Below are positions 54,960 through 62,956 of a stretch of 64,000 nt of DNA, piece by piece. The stretch covers positions 350,705-414,704 of the forward strand of contig CAJIZG010000005.1 in NCBI GenBank assembly GCA_905181865.1. The letters run 5' to 3'. Position 1 is the stretch's first letter; each line of letters begins with the position of its first letter. The DNA is from Urechidicola croceus (lineage in GTDB: Bacteria; Bacteroidota; Bacteroidia; Flavobacteriales; Flavobacteriaceae). The notes beneath the pieces were generated by a model, which had not been told where the DNA came from, searched no databases, and was given only the letters and a program-made list of their open reading frames with translations. The position numbers and the translations under genes were made by a program.

Positions 54960-55157
54960 CTATTCAGTTCCTTCACCTTTGAATTTTTTTAACTGACGCA
55001 TCCAATAAACAAATGCCGCCATTGCAATAATAGCAAGAATCCAACTAAGTGTATTTTGTAACCACCAATTGTCCATAAATCGGATAGCATCTAAAGGTTT
55101 GAACGCAACATTTGTAAAAAACCCGCTTATCGCTCTAAAAATATTGTTTGCAATCAT
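54960..55157 (-). CDS. Small membrane protein (DUF6341-like)
   Basis: 65 residues from the ATG at 55157 (MIANNIFRAISGFF); the longer frame to 55430 reads antisense through the divergent gene. One N-terminal amphipathic part, FMDNWWLQNTLSWILAIIA helix and a basic tail (RQLKKFKGEGTE). It lies 35 bases before trmB on the same strand. Family name from memory, medium certainty. Confidence 0.7.
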   Translation of the reverse strand: MIANNIFRAISGFFTNVAFKPLDAIRFMDNWWLQNTLSWILAIIAMAAFVYWMRQLKKFKGEGTE

Positions 55158-55197
55158 TATAAATATATTTACGTTGCAAATGTATAAAAAACTCAGA

Positions 55198-55564
55198 ATG
55201 ATTGCCATTTTTTTTAGGAAAACTAAACCTATACATGCCATTTTTATCGGTTTGTTCTTTTTAGTGTTTGATATTGCTTCTATTCTCGTCATTGAACAGC
55301 CAGAATTATCGCTAATTTTAGTAGGTAAAAAGGTTTTAGGTGTGTTTTTATTTTTGTTTTTATTCTTTTTGCTACGCTTTATGAATAGAAAAAATAAGCT
55401 GTCTGGGCAAGACTCATACTTTCTAATCATATTAATGTTGTTTTTTTATTTTTTCCGATAGCGCTATTTTCTGCAAACATGCTACAACTGATTAAGAAAA
55501 GTGTAATGAGAGAAATTGTAGCATCGATCTTTGTTGTGCTTGCATTTCTAGTCTATTTCCTGTA
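55198..55564 (+). pseudogene. DUF6427-like membrane protein, frameshifted and short
   Basis: From the ATG at 55198 it reads MIAIFFRKTKPIHAIFIG, hydrophobic segments, and GQDSYFLIILMLFFYFF, then stops at 55459. One base would be needed in the T-runs at 55440-55455; the other frame then continues as PIALFSANMLQLIKKSVMRE to a stop at 55564. Even so joined it makes about 120 residues, well below the roughly 300 I recall for DUF6427, so part of the gene is also lost. The frameshift alone could be a homopolymer read error. Confidence 0.55.
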
Positions 55565-55654
55565 ACTAGAAAAAGCAGCAGGACATCTATTTTAAAGTAA
55601 ATTAATACCCATCTTTGCACACTAGTTTTTAGTACTAATAAATTTTAAAATTTA

Positions 55655-56548
55655 ATGAACGGTAGAGTTTTAGCATTTATAGCGGCCTCTGTGGCTACTT
55701 TAATTTATGGAGCCAATTATACTATTGCAAAAGATGTGATGCCTGCATTTGTGAAGCCATTCGGGTTTATTGTGTTACGGGTATTTGGTGCAATGGTGCT
55801 ATTTTGGTTGCTTAGTTTGTTTGTAAAAAGAGAGAAAATTGCCAAAAAAGATTTTGTTGGTATTTTCTTCGCGGCTATTTTCGGTGCAGGTTTCAACATG
55901 TTAGTTTTTTTTAAAGGGCTTAATCTAACAACACCAATTGATGCCTCTGTAATTATGGTCTTAACACCCATTATTGTATTTGTATTGTCAATAATATTTT
56001 TAAAGGAAACAATCATTTCTCACAGAATTGCTGGAGTGATAATCGGACTTATTGGAGCACTAGTTTTAATTGTTTATGGAACGTCATCTGGGTTGAATGC
56101 CCCAAATATATTTTTGGGAAATATCTACGTTATTTTAAATGCTACCTTTTATGGAATTTATTTAGTAATTATAAAAAAATTAATGACTAAATATCATCCA
56201 ATAAATCTTATTAAATGGGTTTATTTATTTGGATTCTTTATTGTTTTGCCTTTTGGATTTCAAGAGTTTACAGAAATCAATTGGACGTCAATGCCAAATT
56301 TAATTAGGTATAAAGTGTTGTATGTTGTTGTCTTCGCTACATTTACGGTGTATCTATGTAATCTTATTGCCTTGACGAAATTAAAGGTAACCACAGTAGG
56401 GGTGTTTATTTATTTGCAGCCTGTCGTAGCCACAATTTTTGCTTTATTATTGGGAAGTGATACATTGAATACGGTAAAATTAGTTGCGAGTGCTATTATT
56501 TTTGTGGGGGTTTATTTAGTAAGTAAACGTCCCAAAGAAATTGTTTAA
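55655..56548 (+). CDS. EamA/DMT-family transporter
   Basis: 297 residues, ten predicted helices in two five-helix EamA repeats. Starts MNGRVLAFIAASVATLIYGANYTIAKDVMP-like; typical segments VIMVLTPIIVFVLSIIFLKE at the end of the first repeat and FIYLQPVVATIFALLLGSD at the end of the second. Exports or imports metabolites; substrate unknown. Stands before yicC. Confidence 0.9.
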   Translation: MNGRVLAFIAASVATLIYGANYTIAKDVMPAFVKPFGFIVLRVFGAMVLFWLLSLFVKREKIAKKDFVGIFFAAIFGAGFNMLVFFKGLNLTTPIDASVIMVLTPIIVFVLSIIFLKETIISHRIAGVIIGLIGALVLIVYGTSSGLNAPNIFLGNIYVILNATFYGIYLVIIKKLMTKYHPINLIKWVYLFGFFIVLPFGFQEFTEINWTSMPNLIRYKVLYVVVFATFTVYLCNLIALTKLKVTTVGVFIYLQPVVATIFALLLGSDTLNTVKLVASAIIFVGVYLVSKRPKEIV

Positions 56549-56567
56549 GATTCAAAATTGTATCTTT
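56540..56567 (+). promoter_or_regulatory. Probable yicC promoter
   Basis: TTG at 56540 and TATCTTTG at 56560-56567 with 17 bases between. It ends 22 bases before the yicC ATG and overlaps the end of the preceding gene. Confidence 0.5.
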
Positions 56568-56588
56568 GCCTAATTTTATTTTTAGCAT

Positions 56589-57446
56589 ATGATATTATCA
56601 ATGACGGGTTATGGTAAATCTGAACTACAATTACCAACAAAAAAAGTTACTATTGAAATAAAATCTTTAAATAGTAAAAACTTAGATTTAGGCGTAAGAA
56701 TTCCTTCATATTATCGGGAAAAAGAATTAGAACTTAGGAAGAATATTGCAAAAAAATTAGTTCGAGGAAAGATTGATTTTTCAATATACGTTGAGACAAT
56801 AGGAGTGAATTTGTCTTCTCAAATAAACAAACAGGCGGTACGTTCTTATATGGATCAATTAAAAGAAGTGTCTGCGGCAACAGATATAGAATTGATGAAA
56901 ATGGCAATGAAATTGCCTGAAACACTTCAAAGTAAAAGAGAGTCGATAGATGAAACAGAATGGAGTCAAATAGAGATTTCTATTAATGATGCCTTAATCA
57001 ATATTGTTAAGTACAGGAAGGATGAAGGGGAAGTATTGAAGCAAGATTTCAGTAAGCGAATAACGCTTATTAACGAACGTTTACAAGATGTTATTGCTAT
57101 AGATCCTCAAAGAATATCTAATGTCAAAGAAAGATTATATAAGGCCGTTTCAGAATTGGAGGCAAAAGTAGATGAGAATCGCTTTGAGCAAGAACTGATT
57201 TATTATCTAGAAAAATTTGATATCACAGAAGAGAAAGTACGTTTAAAAAATCATTTGGACTATTTTATTGATGCGTTAAATTCAGAGGATTCAAACGGAA
57301 AAAAATTAGGTTTTATCACCCAAGAAATTGGCAGAGAAATTAATACCATTGGATCAAAGGCAAATTTTGCAGAAATGCAAAAGTTAGTCGTTCAAATGAA
57401 AGATGAATTGGAGAAGATTAAAGAGCAAAATTTAAACGTGCTTTAA
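56589..57446 (+). CDS. yicC: YicC/YloC-family endoribonuclease
   Basis: 285 residues. Starts MILSMTGYGKSEL as all family members; EIKSLNSKNLDLGVRIPS and the C-terminal KLGFITQEIGREINTIGSKA are well kept. Family members cut RNA and influence small-RNA turnover. Next to gmk as in many bacteria. Confidence 0.93.
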   Translation: MILSMTGYGKSELQLPTKKVTIEIKSLNSKNLDLGVRIPSYYREKELELRKNIAKKLVRGKIDFSIYVETIGVNLSSQINKQAVRSYMDQLKEVSAATDIELMKMAMKLPETLQSKRESIDETEWSQIEISINDALINIVKYRKDEGEVLKQDFSKRITLINERLQDVIAIDPQRISNVKERLYKAVSELEAKVDENRFEQELIYYLEKFDITEEKVRLKNHLDYFIDALNSEDSNGKKLGFITQEIGREINTIGSKANFAEMQKLVVQMKDELEKIKEQNLNVL

Positions 57447-57532
57447 ACGAAACGAGTATGTTAGGATTTTTATTGCGTATTGTAAGTTTTAATAGCGAAC
57501 AGCATCTGAACAAAAATAAATAAAGAAAACAG
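57447..57532 (+). repeat. Dispersed leader element, copy B
   Basis: Fills the gap between the yicC stop and the gmk start. ACGAAACGAGTATGTTAGGA at the left and AATAGCGAACAGCATCTGAA with AAATAAATAAAG at the right align with copies A and C. It holds a 21-codon frame. Confidence 0.6.
57458..57523 (+). CDS. Candidate small ORF of 21 codons in leader element B
   Basis: Frame M-L-G-F-L-L...N-S-E-Q-H-L-N-K-N-K-stop. The first residues and the SEQH at positions 13-16 match the frame in copy C (62330) at the same positions. Preceded by GAAACGAG, a weak binding site. It may be an artefact of repeat similarity. Confidence 0.35.
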   Translation: MLGFLLRIVSFNSEQHLNKNK

Positions 57533-58108
57533 ATGAATAATAAGGGTAAACTTATAGTTTTTTCAGCTCCTTCTGGATCTGGTAAAACCACCATCGTAAA
57601 ACACTTATTGCCTCAGGAGGAATTAAATTTAGAGTTTTCTATTTCTGCAACTTCTAGAGAAAAAAGAGGTGATGAAGAAAATGGAAAAGATTATTATTTT
57701 TTATCTGCCAGAGAATTTAAAAATAAAATCAAAGGCAATGATTTCTTAGAATGGGAAGAAGTTTATGCTAATAATTTTTATGGAACCCTTAAGTCGGAGG
57801 TTGAACGTATTTGGGCAAAGGGGAAACATGTGATATTTGATATTGATGTTTCTGGTGGGTTGCGAATTAAAAGAAAATTTCCTAAAGAAACTTTGGCAAT
57901 TTTTATCAAGCCGCCAAGTATCGATGAACTCAAAATTAGATTAAAAAAGCGTCAGACGGAAAGTGAAGATAAAATTAAAATGCGCGTTTCTAAAGCCTCA
58001 GCTGAATTGGCCACAGCTCCTTTATTTGATGTTATTGTAGTGAACAAAGAATTAGGTAAAGCACAGAAGAAAGCGTTTGATTTAATTGCCGATTTTATAA
58101 AAAAATAA
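57533..58108 (+). CDS. gmk: Guanylate kinase
   Basis: 191 residues; GMP plus ATP to GDP plus ADP. Walker A SAPSGSGKTTIVKH, GMP-site EFSISATSREKRGDE-NGKDYYF and FLEWEEVYANNFYGTL are normal. It is translated after yicC and three bases before nadD. Confidence 0.96.
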   Translation: MNNKGKLIVFSAPSGSGKTTIVKHLLPQEELNLEFSISATSREKRGDEENGKDYYFLSAREFKNKIKGNDFLEWEEVYANNFYGTLKSEVERIWAKGKHVIFDIDVSGGLRIKRKFPKETLAIFIKPPSIDELKIRLKKRQTESEDKIKMRVSKASAELATAPLFDVIVVNKELGKAQKKAFDLIADFIKK

Positions 58109-58111
58109 AGT

Positions 58112-58690
58112 ATGAAAATTGGTTTGTTTTTTGGAAGTTTTAATCCAATCCATATTGGACATTTGATAATAGCCAATCATATGGTTGAATATTCAGATAT
58201 GGATCAAATATGGTTTGTTGTAACACCTCATAATCCTCATAAGAAAAAGAGTAGTTTACTAGATGATACTCATAGAATAACTATGGCCAATATCGCTGTT
58301 GAAGAATATAGAAATTTAAAAGTATCGAATATTGAATTTGGCTTGCCAGAGCCAAATTATACGGTTGACACATTAGCATATATTTCAGAAAAGTATCCTA
58401 ATCATAATTTTTCGCTGATTATGGGCGAAGACAATTTAAAGAGTTTTCATAAGTGGAAGAATCATAAAGTCATTCTTGAGAATTATTCAATATACGTTTA
58501 CCCACGAAAAGCAGAGGGTACAATAGCGAAAGAATTGTTAGAGGGAAATAGGATTCATAAAATTGAGGCTCCAATTGTTGAAATTTCATCTACACTCATT
58601 CGGAAATCAATACAAGAAAAGAAGAATTTCCGTCCATTGGTTCCACAAAATGTTTGGGCATATATAGATGAAATGAATTTCTATAAATAA
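58112..58690 (+). CDS. nadD: Nicotinate-nucleotide adenylyltransferase
   Basis: 192 residues. NAD synthesis. IGLFFGSFNPIHIGHLIIA (HxGH), SLIMGEDNLKSFHKWK, and VEISSTLIRKSI (ISSTxIR) are all intact. Follows gmk by three bases and converges on the GH43-like gene. Confidence 0.95.
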   Translation: MKIGLFFGSFNPIHIGHLIIANHMVEYSDMDQIWFVVTPHNPHKKKSSLLDDTHRITMANIAVEEYRNLKVSNIEFGLPEPNYTVDTLAYISEKYPNHNFSLIMGEDNLKSFHKWKNHKVILENYSIYVYPRKAEGTIAKELLEGNRIHKIEAPIVEISSTLIRKSIQEKKNFRPLVPQNVWAYIDEMNFYK

Positions 58691-58696
58691 ACAAAA

Positions 58697-59778
58697 TTAG
58701 TTGTCTTTTTTATAGTGCAACACGTAGTTGTTAGTGCCATCACTTCCGTCTATGGCCACACCCGAAGGGCAATACAAATATTCGGGTTCATTTTTGTCAT
58801 TCATTAATAATTGAGGTCGTTCGAATTTTACATTTTTGTGTACCTAACAGTCGTATTTTCTGGAATATTCCCTTTCAAATAATTTCTACCGAAATGATGA
58901 AAGCCGGGAAGTGGATTTTCATTGAATGTTAATCCATCTTTAGATACCCAAAGCAAGCCCCCGCCTTCTTCAAGTATTCCGTGATTGTCTGTTGTGAGAA
59001 GACATACTTTATCACCCCATAAAAAGGCATATCCATCTTCAATAACTTTATTATTTGTAGTTATTGGCTTAGGTTGGATGAGGTATGGGCCTTCTATTTT
59101 TTCTGCAATTGCAACTCCCATACTTACTTTTCCTTTGGGTCTTGGTCCACTCATTGCTTTAAAGTATAGGTAGTATTTTCCGTTACGATGTTCTATGATA
59201 CTTGGGTTGTTTACACCGCAACCACTATTGAAGCACCATACAGTTTCATCTAAAGGCGGACTCAATATAGGTTCTCTATCATTGGGTATATCAGACCAAT
59301 CTCCATTCAAATCATCACTGATTAGCATTCCAATCTTTTGATTTGGCCCATGATTTTCATTGCCGTCATTGGCAATATATACAAGTACATATTTGTTGTC
59401 TATTTTTCTAACATTTGGATTGTGATATCCAGTAGTATTCCAGGATCCTTTCGGTCTATTTTTGCGCAGTGTTCCTTGGTATTTAAATGGACCTTTAGGA
59501 GATTTAGCCATATAATGCGCAATTTCACTGTCAAATTTCCAGGCAGAAATAAAGGGTTTTTTAGAAGACCATCTAGCGCTAAAAAGATGAACATTCCCTT
59601 GTTCATCTCTAATAGGAGAACTTCCCCAAATGTCATAGCCAGGTTCGTTTATGGCTTCTCCTATAAACTGCCAATTATTGGTCATTGCAATTGGTGTGAT
59701 TTCAGATTCCTGATTGTTAATTTTTTTTTTACAACTCGCAAGTGTTATTAGAAGCAAAATTCTTACTATTAGATACAT
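58697..59778 (-). pseudogene. GH43-like lipoprotein, single frameshift near the C terminus
   Basis: The long frame (316 residues) has a lipoprotein signal ending in LASCKKK and five-bladed-propeller features: DIWGSSPIRDEQGNVHL, TGYHNPNVRKIDNKYVL, GVNNPSIIEHRNGKYYLYFK, VIEDGYAFLWGDK. It ends with TVRYTKM and a stop at 58828. Shifting by one base near 58840 gives HKNVKFERPQLLMNDK, then PEYLYCPSGVAIDG and VLHYKKDN to a stop at 58697, which is the expected end of the protein. So one gene is split by one indel. A run of five A is at the site; error and real mutation are both possible. Confidence 0.8.
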
Positions 59779-59938
59779 TGTCTGAAGGCTAAAAATGGTT
59801 GGTATTACGGAAACTATGTTGTAAATATAGTTTTAAAATAATAATGAGTTTGTCGAAATGATTTGAACAGAATAGCCGCAAGGTAATTTTAAAAAAATCT
59901 ATGGAGTATTTTGTAATTATTCTAAGAAAAATCCTTTG

Positions 59939-59946
59939 TATATTTG
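59939..59946 (+). promoter_or_regulatory. -7 box upstream of the M23 gene
   Basis: TATATTTG fits TAnnTTTG. It lies inside the apparent N terminus of the long frame starting at 59901, which argues that this ATG is not the real start. No well-spaced -33 TTG was found. Confidence 0.45.
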
Positions 59947-59969
59947 CTTTTATACCAACAGTCACAAAA

Positions 59970-60830
59970 TTGAAATTTAATATTCAGAAACTAAAGGAAA
60001 GACTTTTTTGTAAATATAGGATGGTTTTAATAAATGAAGATACTTTTGAAGAGAAAGGGTCTTTTAAATTAAGAAGAATAACTGTATTTATATTAGGAGG
60101 CTTATTGACGATTTTTTTAATAGTCTCTACCATACTTTTAATTGCATTCACTTCTTTGAGAGAGTATATTCCTGGATATACATCTATAAAATTAAAAAAG
60201 GAAGTTTCAGATTTGATGTTTAAAGTAGATTCACTAGAAAATGTTTTGGAATTAAATACTAGATATCTAAATAATATACAAGAAGTGTTGATTGGCGATG
60301 TATCTGCTTTTGCGTTTAATAAAGATTCTGTTTTTGATGAGATTGAATATGGTAAGGACATGGCCTCTGTGAATAACTCAGGAAGTGATTCTTTATTTAG
60401 GTTGGAAGTTGAAAGTGAAGATAAATACAGTTTTTTTGAAGAGGCAAAGAAAGATATAGGTGTTGTTTTTTTTGCACCAGTTACTGGGACTATCACAGCA
60501 GAATATAACATAAATGAAAAACATTATGCTGTAGATGTGGTTGTGAAAACCGGAACACCAGTGAAAGCAATTTCAGACGGGACGGTAATTTTTGCGGAAT
60601 GGACTGCAGCTACTGGGCACGTTATAATAGTAGAACATGCCAAAGAATATATTTCCATATATAAGCATAATGGATCACTTCATAAACAACAAGGAGATTT
60701 GGTGAAATCTGGAGAAGTAATTGCGAGCTCAGGATCTTCAGGAGAGTTATCAACAGGCCCTCATTTACACTTTGAACTGTGGAGTGATGGATATCCTGTA
60801 AACCCTGTTAATTTTATAGATTTTGAATAG
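59970..60830 (+). CDS. M23-family peptidase, likely TTG start
   Basis: Start proposed at the TTG at 59970 (gives M-K-F-N-I-Q-K-L-K-E-R-L), since relatives begin with such a basic leader followed by KYRMVLINEDTFEEK. The ATG at 59901 lies before a -7 box, and the ATG at 60021 would cut the conserved leader. One membrane helix at about residues 39-65 (FILGGLLTIFLIVSTILLIA), a coiled-coil (LKKEVSDLMFKVDSLENVLE), then the M23 fold with YAVDVVVKTGTPV and GPHLHFELWSDG. Periplasmic, likely on peptidoglycan or in its regulation. Confidence 0.83.
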   Translation: MKFNIQKLKERLFCKYRMVLINEDTFEEKGSFKLRRITVFILGGLLTIFLIVSTILLIAFTSLREYIPGYTSIKLKKEVSDLMFKVDSLENVLELNTRYLNNIQEVLIGDVSAFAFNKDSVFDEIEYGKDMASVNNSGSDSLFRLEVESEDKYSFFEEAKKDIGVVFFAPVTGTITAEYNINEKHYAVDVVVKTGTPVKAISDGTVIFAEWTAATGHVIIVEHAKEYISIYKHNGSLHKQQGDLVKSGEVIASSGSSGELSTGPHLHFELWSDGYPVNPVNFIDFE

Positions 60831-62322
60831 TTTTAAAATAAAATCAATTCTTGCAATTTTGTATGCAAACAGAATTGCCAAGCGAATATATGAATGGGCT
60901 TACCAACCTGAGATTACACAAGAAAAGGTGTTGAAAAAATTAATTTCAGATGCAAAATTTACTGCTTTTGGAAAGGATCATGATTTTTTAAAAATCAGAA
61001 ATTATGCTGATTTTAAAAAGAAAGTTCCAATTAGAGATTATGAAGGACTAAAGTCCTATATAGATCGGGTTGTGGCTGGTGAACCTAATGTATTGTGGAA
61101 AGGAAAACCTCTTTATTTTGGGAAGACGTCTGGGACAACCTCAGGAACCAAGTATATTCCATTGACCAAAGAATCTATGCCAGAGCATATCAAAGGAGCA
61201 AGAAATGCATTGTTGATGTATATTAATAGAAAAAAGAAGGCAGATTTTGTAAATGGGAAAATGATATTCTTACAAGGTAGCCCAGAACTGGATGAAAAGA
61301 ATGGGATTAAAATTGGTCGTTTGTCTGGTATTTCGGCTCACTTTGTTCCTCGGTATTTACAGAAAAATAGATTGCCAAGTTATACAACAAATTGTATCGA
61401 AGATTGGGAGACAAAAGTTGAAAAAGTAATTGATGAAACCATCAATGAAGATATGCGTTTGATTGGAGGAATCCCTTCCTGGGTGCAAATGTATTTTGAA
61501 CGAATAGTCGCAAGGACTGGTAAGAAGGTAGGGGAGGTTTTTCCTAATTTCGAAGTTTTTGTTTACGGAGGTGTAAACTATGAACCCTATCGAAAAAAGT
61601 TTGAAGAATTAATTGGTAGAAGGATAGATTCAGTGGAATTATACCCGGCTTCTGAAGGGTTTATTGCTTATCAGGATACCGATGAAATAGGCATGCTATT
61701 GATCTTAAATTCAGGTATATTTTATGAGTTTATTCCTGCAGATGAATTTTTCGATGAAAATCCAAGTCGAATTTCAATTGCTGCTGTTAAAATGCGTGTA
61801 AACTATGTTGTTATTTTAAATACAAACGCTGGTCTTTGGGGCTATAATATTGGCGATACCATTGAGTTTATTTCATTAAAGCCGCATCGTATTATTGTAA
61901 CTGGTAGGATTAAACATTTTATTTCTGCTTTTGGAGAACATGTTATTGGGAAAGAAGTAGAAAAAGCCATGCAAGATGCCACCGATGTTACTTCTGCGAG
62001 TGTAACAGAATTTACCATTGCACCAAAAATTGAAATTGAAGGAGAACTCCCTTATCACGAGTGGTTTGTTGAATTTGAGAAAGAGCCTGATAATTTAGTT
62101 GCCTTTTCAAAAATTATTGATGATTCTTTGCAAACTCAGAACAGTTATTACTACGACTTAATTGTTGGGAAAATATTGCAGCCTTTAAAAATAGTAAAAA
62201 TAAAAAGTGGAGGTTTTCATGGATATATGAAATCAATTGGAAAATTGGGAGGACAGAATAAAATACCTCGTCTCTCCAACGATAGAGGGATTGTGGATGA
62301 ACTTGAAAATTTTAAAAAATGA
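60823..62322 (+). CDS. GH3-family acyl-adenylate/auxin-responsive-like protein, TTG start
   Basis: 499 residues. Starts at the TTG at 60823, overlapping the M23 stop by eight bases; no ATG lies between it and the conserved EWAYQPEITQEKVLKKLISD. ATP-binding GKTSGTTSGTKYIPLT, acceptor segment EVFVYGGVNYEPYRKKFE, LYPASEGFIAYQ and ITGRIKHFISAFGEHV-like area. GH3 proteins link acids to amino acids through adenylates; the bacterial substrates are unknown. Confidence 0.88.
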   Translation: MNSFKIKSILAILYANRIAKRIYEWAYQPEITQEKVLKKLISDAKFTAFGKDHDFLKIRNYADFKKKVPIRDYEGLKSYIDRVVAGEPNVLWKGKPLYFGKTSGTTSGTKYIPLTKESMPEHIKGARNALLMYINRKKKADFVNGKMIFLQGSPELDEKNGIKIGRLSGISAHFVPRYLQKNRLPSYTTNCIEDWETKVEKVIDETINEDMRLIGGIPSWVQMYFERIVARTGKKVGEVFPNFEVFVYGGVNYEPYRKKFEELIGRRIDSVELYPASEGFIAYQDTDEIGMLLILNSGIFYEFIPADEFFDENPSRISIAAVKMRVNYVVILNTNAGLWGYNIGDTIEFISLKPHRIIVTGRIKHFISAFGEHVIGKEVEKAMQDATDVTSASVTEFTIAPKIEIEGELPYHEWFVEFEKEPDNLVAFSKIIDDSLQTQNSYYYDLIVGKILQPLKIVKIKSGGFHGYMKSIGKLGGQNKIPRLSNDRGIVDELENFKK

Positions 62323-62408
62323 AACGGGCATGTTAAAATTTTTCTCACACATGGGAATGATAAAGAGCGAACAGCATGTGACAGATAAAAAGCAATAAAT
62401 ATAGACAC
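62319..62408 (+). repeat. Dispersed leader element, copy C
   Basis: ATGAAACGGGCATGTTAAAA at the left (overlapping the GH3 stop) and AGAGCGAACAGCATGTGACA with GCAATAAATATAGACAC at the right, where the ATG of the MOSC gene follows at once. Aligns with copies A, B, D and E. Confidence 0.65.
62330..62398 (+). CDS. Candidate small ORF of 22 codons in leader element C
   Basis: Frame M-L-K-F-F-S-H-M-G-M-I-K-S-E-Q-H-V-T-D-K-K-Q-stop. SEQH is at residues 13-16, as in the frame of copy B. A GAAACGGG stretch precedes it. Two copies with equal length and the same SEQH are suggestive only. Confidence 0.4.
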   Translation: MLKFFSHMGMIKSEQHVTDKKQ

Positions 62409-62954
62409 ATGAAATTGATTTCCATAAATATTGGCGAAAAAAAGACCGTATCTTGGAAAGATAAAGAGGTGGTTACTGGAATATTTAAAGCACCCGTATA
62501 TAAACCAATTTATTTGGGAAAAGAGGATGTACTTCATGATAATGTTGTTGATAGAAGATTTCATGGAGGCATTAATAAAGCCGTGTACGGCTATTCTTTT
62601 AAAAATTATGGCTACTTCAAAGAACTGCATCCAGATTTAGATTGGAAGTTTGGTATGTTTGGTGAGAACCTGACGTTTTCTGATTTAAATGAAGAAGAGA
62701 TAACTGTGGGAAGTGTTTATGAATTAGGAGAATGTATTCTGCAAGTTACCGAGCCAAGACAGCCCTGTTTTAAATTAGGCATACGATTTAATTCATCAGA
62801 TATTATATCACAGTTTTGGAATACAACAAAAAGCGGAATTTATTTTAAAGTTTTACGCACTGGTTTTGTAAAATGTAATGATGAATTATTACTTTTAAAG
62901 AAACTGAATTCAACACCAACAATTGCTGAGGTCTTTACGTCTAAATATGGTTGA
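62409..62954 (+). CDS. MOSC-domain protein (YiiM type)
   Basis: 181 residues. Sulfur or amidoxime-reducing molybdenum-binding fold: DRRFHGGINKAVYGYS, WKFGMFGENLTFSDL, and the Cys ligand in VTEPRQPCFKLGIRF. YiiM-type proteins reduce N-hydroxylated compounds. It is two bases before the next gene. Confidence 0.9.
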   Translation: MKLISINIGEKKTVSWKDKEVVTGIFKAPVYKPIYLGKEDVLHDNVVDRRFHGGINKAVYGYSFKNYGYFKELHPDLDWKFGMFGENLTFSDLNEEEITVGSVYELGECILQVTEPRQPCFKLGIRFNSSDIISQFWNTTKSGIYFKVLRTGFVKCNDELLLLKKLNSTPTIAEVFTSKYG

Positions 62955-62956
62955 TT

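Noticed and set aside
55069..55430. Two long overlapping frames on opposite strands
   Set aside because: The minus-strand frame is real only from 55157 down and the plus-strand frame only from about 55198 up; the rest is antisense to the neighbour.
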